A stretch of DNA of 64,000 bases from Flavimaribacter sp039888615 (GTDB lineage Bacteria > Pseudomonadota > Alphaproteobacteria > Rhizobiales > Rhizobiaceae). The stretch's first letter is position 1. The number at the start of each line of letters is the position of its first letter. The notes beneath the pieces are model-generated. The model ran no database searches. It was not told the origin of the DNA and saw only the letters and a program-made list of their open reading frames with translations. Below, piece by piece: positions 61,640 through 64,000 of this stretch. The stretch lies in assembly GCA_039888615.1 (NCBI GenBank), contig JBDQQS010000009.1. The stretch is one strand, 5' to 3'. The position numbers and the translations under genes were made by a program.

Positions 61640-62113
61640 TCAGTCCTTGCCGACGTCCTTCATCGCCGAGGCGATGCGATCCTTCATGCCGTTGAAGACC
61701 TTTTCATTCGCCGTGCGGGTTTCCTCGGCCATTTCCTTCATCAGTGTCAGCGCCTTCTCGGTGGCGTCGGCGTAGGCCTTCTTCATGGCGTCGGGGTCGC
61801 CCGAAGCCGTAAGCGAACCGGTGTAGTTCTTGGCGGCGTCCGTCATCCGGTTGAGGATAGTCATCTGCTTTTCGAGCATGTCGCGATAGGTGTCGGCCGC
61901 CGATTTGTTGGCTTCGACCAGCGCCTCGAAATTCCTGCGGTTGCGATCGACCACCTCGCTCATATCGACGTTGCCGGGCGTCATGGACTTGAACCGCTCC
62001 ATGAATTTCTGCGGATCGAACATGTCCTTCATTGCGTCCGGATCATAGAAACTGAAGAACTCCTCCATCATGCCGGCAGGGTCGAAGGGGGATTTTTCCG
62101 GTTTTTTGGCCAT
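61640..62113 (-). CDS. Phasin-family protein
   Basis: A 157-aa amphipathic helical protein of the phasin type (FEALVEANKSAADTYRDMLEKQMTILNRMTDAAKN and a Lys/Met/Ala-rich tail). Phasins coat polyhydroxyalkanoate granules and control their size. The start is the ATG with AAAGGAAAATCGC. It stands alone; phaC/phaB genes are not in the window. Confidence 0.8.
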   Translation of the reverse strand: MAKKPEKSPFDPAGMMEEFFSFYDPDAMKDMFDPQKFMERFKSMTPGNVDMSEVVDRNRRNFEALVEANKSAADTYRDMLEKQMTILNRMTDAAKNYTGSLTASGDPDAMKKAYADATEKALTLMKEMAEETRTANEKVFNGMKDRIASAMKDVGKD

Positions 62114-62324
62114 TGCGATTTTCCTTTCCGGGGTAAACCCCGTCTGGTGATTTCCGGCGCAGCAGAACAGAACTCTGCGATGGTTTCGTGATCCCGCGAC
62201 AGAAACGGGACCGGCTCATGGTATGACGAAACGCGCCGGCGAGAAAGCTGTTCCTGATTGCGCGTTTCATAGGTTGCGATAAACTCATAATGCATGTTTG
62301 GATTGCGCCGGGAAGGGAGGCCTC

Positions 62325-62678
62325 ATGACGAAGCACAGGATCTACGCGATGAGCTTTGCCAGCGTGTACCCGCATTACGTCGCCAAGGCGGAGCGCAAGG
62401 GCTGCGCGAAGGCGGAAGTCGACGAGATCATTTGCTGGCTGACAGGGTATGACCAGCAGGGACTGGACGCCGAGATCGAAAAAGAGACGGATTTCGAGAC
62501 GTTTCTTGTGGAGGCGCCGCAGATGAATCCATCCAGAGCTCTGATCAAGGGCGTGGTCTGCGGCGTGCGGGTGGAGGACATCGAGGAGCCCGTGATGCAG
62601 GACATTCGCTATCTCGACAAGATGATCGACGAACTGGCCAGGGGCAAGGCGATGGAGAAGATCCTTCGGAACGGCTGA
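62325..62678 (+). CDS. DUF2200 domain-containing protein
   Basis: A 117-aa cytoplasmic protein of the DUF2200 family (RIYAMSFASVYPHYVAKAERKG, ICWLTGYDQQGL, ALIKGVVCGVRVEDIEEPVMQDIRYLDKMIDELARGK). The family is widespread; its function is unknown. The ATG at 62325 has GGGAAGGGAGGCCTC upstream. It is divergent from the phasin gene and convergent with the amidohydrolase gene. Confidence 0.82.
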   Translation: MTKHRIYAMSFASVYPHYVAKAERKGCAKAEVDEIICWLTGYDQQGLDAEIEKETDFETFLVEAPQMNPSRALIKGVVCGVRVEDIEEPVMQDIRYLDKMIDELARGKAMEKILRNG

Positions 62679-62767
62679 ATCCCTCGCGCCGTCGACAAGG
62701 CGCTGCTGGAGGACGGATCAAGTCCGGCATGAGGGTAAGTCTATGATATACCCACATCAATACGCTG

Positions 62768-64000
62768 TTATCCCTCGACAGGCGCGTAATCTGCGGCGTC
62801 GAGGCGGCCGGGGCGGCCCTCGAGCCCCAGCTTGGCGATGCGCGGCAGCGTTTCGCTTATGATCTTGCCCTGGCGGAAAACGGCGAGCCGAGTCGCCTTC
62901 AGCCGGATCGCCTCGATCGGGTCGCGCGCCTGCAACAAAACGCAATTGGCGGACTTGCCTTCGGCAACGCCGTAATAGTCGAGCCCCATCGCCTTCGCCG
63001 AGTTGACGGTGATCGCGTCATAGGCCTGGCGCATGGCGTCGAGCGAGGTCATCTGGCCGACATGCACGGCCATGTTGGCTACCTCCAGCATGTCGGCGGC
63101 GCCGAGCGAGTACCACGGATCCATGCAGCAATCCTGACCGAAGGCGACGTTGACGCCCTGGGCGAGAAGCTCCGGCACGCGGGTCATGCCGCGGCGCTTC
63201 GGATAGGTGTCGTGGCGGCCTTGCAGGGTGATGTTGATCAGCGGATTGGGGATTGCATGGATCTCCGCCTCCGCCATCAGCGGCAGCAGCTTGGAGACGT
63301 AGTAATTGTCCATCGAATGCATGGAGGTGAGATGCGAACCGGCGACGCGTCCCTGCAGCCCGAGGCGCACGGTCTCGGCGGCCACCGTCTCGATGTGGCG
63401 CGACATCGGATCGTCTGTCTCGTCGCAGTGGAAATCAACGCGCAAGCCGCGCTCGGCGGCGATCTCGCACAGCCGCGTCACCGACCGGGCGCCGTCCTGC
63501 ATGGTGCGCTCGAAATGCGGAATGCCGCCGACGACGTCGACGCCCATGTCGAGGGCGCGCAGCAGGTTCTTTTCCGCCGTGGGCGAGCGGTAGAGGCCGT
63601 CCTGCGGAAAGGCGACGAGCTGCAGGTCGATATAGGGCTTGATGCGTTCGCGCACATCCAGAAGCGCCTCAACGGCAAGCAACCGGTCGTCGCAGACATC
63701 GACATGGCTGCGGATCGACAACAGTCCCTGAGAGACGGCGAGGTCGCAATAGCGCAGCGCCCGCTCGATCACCGCCTCGTGGGTGAGAAGCGGCTTCAAC
63801 TCGCCCCACAGCGCAATGCCTTCCAGCAAGGTGCCGGACCGGTTGAGCCGAGGCAGGCCAAGGGAAAGCGTCGCGTCCATGTGGAAATGCGGGTCGATGA
63901 AATGCGGCGAGAGCAGGCGTCCGCCGGCGTCGACGACGCGCGCGGCCTCGCCTTCAACGCCCCTGGCGATCGCCTCGAAGCGGCCCCCGGATATCGCGAC
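62768..64000 (-). CDS. Amidohydrolase, cytosine-deaminase type (5' end outside window)
   Basis: Over 410 residues of a metal-dependent TIM-barrel deaminase. The HxH metal motif is at the very start of the visible part (DPHFHMDATLSLG). Later ligands are in RSHVDV, VDFHCDETDD, VAGSHLTSMHS and NVAFGQDCCMDPW. The C-terminal beta-domain (AEGKSANCVLLQARDPIEAIRL) ends normally. The pattern is that of CodA-like cytosine or related purine/pyrimidine deaminases. The gene continues past the right edge, so its start and operon are not visible. Confidence 0.85.
   Translation of the reverse strand, partial: VAISGGRFEAIARGVEGEAARVVDAGGRLLSPHFIDPHFHMDATLSLGLPRLNRSGTLLEGIALWGELKPLLTHEAVIERALRYCDLAVSQGLLSIRSHVDVCDDRLLAVEALLDVRERIKPYIDLQLVAFPQDGLYRSPTAEKNLLRALDMGVDVVGGIPHFERTMQDGARSVTRLCEIAAERGLRVDFHCDETDDPMSRHIETVAAETVRLGLQGRVAGSHLTSMHSMDNYYVSKLLPLMAEAEIHAIPNPLINITLQGRHDTYPKRRGMTRVPELLAQGVNVAFGQDCCMDPWYSLGAADMLEVANMAVHVGQMTSLDAMRQAYDAITVNSAKAMGLDYYGVAEGKSANCVLLQARDPIEAIRLKATRLAVFRQGKIISETLPRIAKLGLEGRPGRLDAADYAPVEG

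Noticed and set aside
1..64000. CRISPR arrays, transposases, rRNA operons or prophage genes
   Set aside because: None seen. The only regular direct repeat arrays are the 18-bp intergenic repeat, which lacks spacers, and the coding minisatellites.

Overview
The window looks like chromosomal DNA of a GC-rich alphaproteobacterium, most likely order Hyphomicrobiales (Rhizobiales). The reasons are the gene complement (a MetA-type homoserine acyltransferase, a ugp operon with a PHO box, BMP-type and TRAP-type solute-binding proteins, a phasin, DUF2200 and DUF2783 proteins), dense operons with 4-nt ATGA/TTGA/GTGA overlaps, and frequent TTG/GTG starts. No rRNA, CRISPR array, transposase or integrase was seen. 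The one tRNA found is tRNA-Arg(CCT).

Layout. 1-4.8 kb: 3' end of metA, a CoxE-type VWA protein, galactose mutarotase, a PfkB sugar kinase and a secreted histidine-phosphatase-fold protein that has lost its catalytic RH pair. 5.2-12.8 kb: a CRP-type site, a SARP/TolB-like/TPR regulator and, overlapping it, a 1440-residue cytochrome P450 - membrane hairpin - DyP-type peroxidase fusion, then glycerate 2-kinase. 13-15.3 kb: a DUF1116 protein next to a urea transporter. 15.3-18.6 kb (minus): kynU, pcaD, pcaB. Then dxr and a glycine-zipper lipoprotein. 20.5-29.1 kb: a full tyrosine/homogentisate degradation cluster. HppD makes homogentisate, HmgA opens the ring, MaiA isomerises maleylacetoacetate and an FAA hydrolase cleaves fumarylacetoacetate. 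An FAD monooxygenase, DUF2783, VOC and MBL-fold genes are inserted. The cluster is flanked by a divergent MarR gene (with an operator) and a divergent Lrp/AsnC gene.

29-34.6 kb: an orphan TRAP binding protein, a small hydrolase, a repeat-rich secreted peptidoglycan-binding protein, an acetamidase remnant, tRNA-Arg and wrbA. 34.6-40.6 kb (minus): a tightly overlapping operon for a BMP-family (nucleoside-type) ABC importer with an embedded amidase, preceded by a perfect 9+9 bp inverted repeat. 40.8-45.3 kb: a BNR-repeat protein, a Gmad2-LysM protein, a GNAT enzyme, a Na+/H+-type antiporter and a class D beta-lactamase. 45.4-49.7 kb: ugpBAEC behind overlapping PHO-box-like and CRP-like sites. 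49.7-50.1 kb: an 18-bp tandem repeat whose unit is also dispersed near 3 kb.

51.2-55.6 kb is an accessory region, visibly AT-richer than its surroundings. It holds a truncated DUF1326 gene, two unrecognised proteins and a DUF488 gene overlapping an uncharacterised partner by 62 nt. 56-57.2 kb carries a RES/Xre toxin-antitoxin pair. The rest is a YciB-like membrane protein, a second TolB-like/TPR protein without a DNA-binding domain, a glycerophosphodiesterase, an alpha/beta hydrolase, a phasin, DUF2200 and a cytosine-deaminase-type amidohydrolase running off the right edge.

The common theme is scavenging of nitrogen- and phosphorus-containing organics and aromatic amino acids. The most unusual object is the P450-DyP fusion with its coupled regulator.
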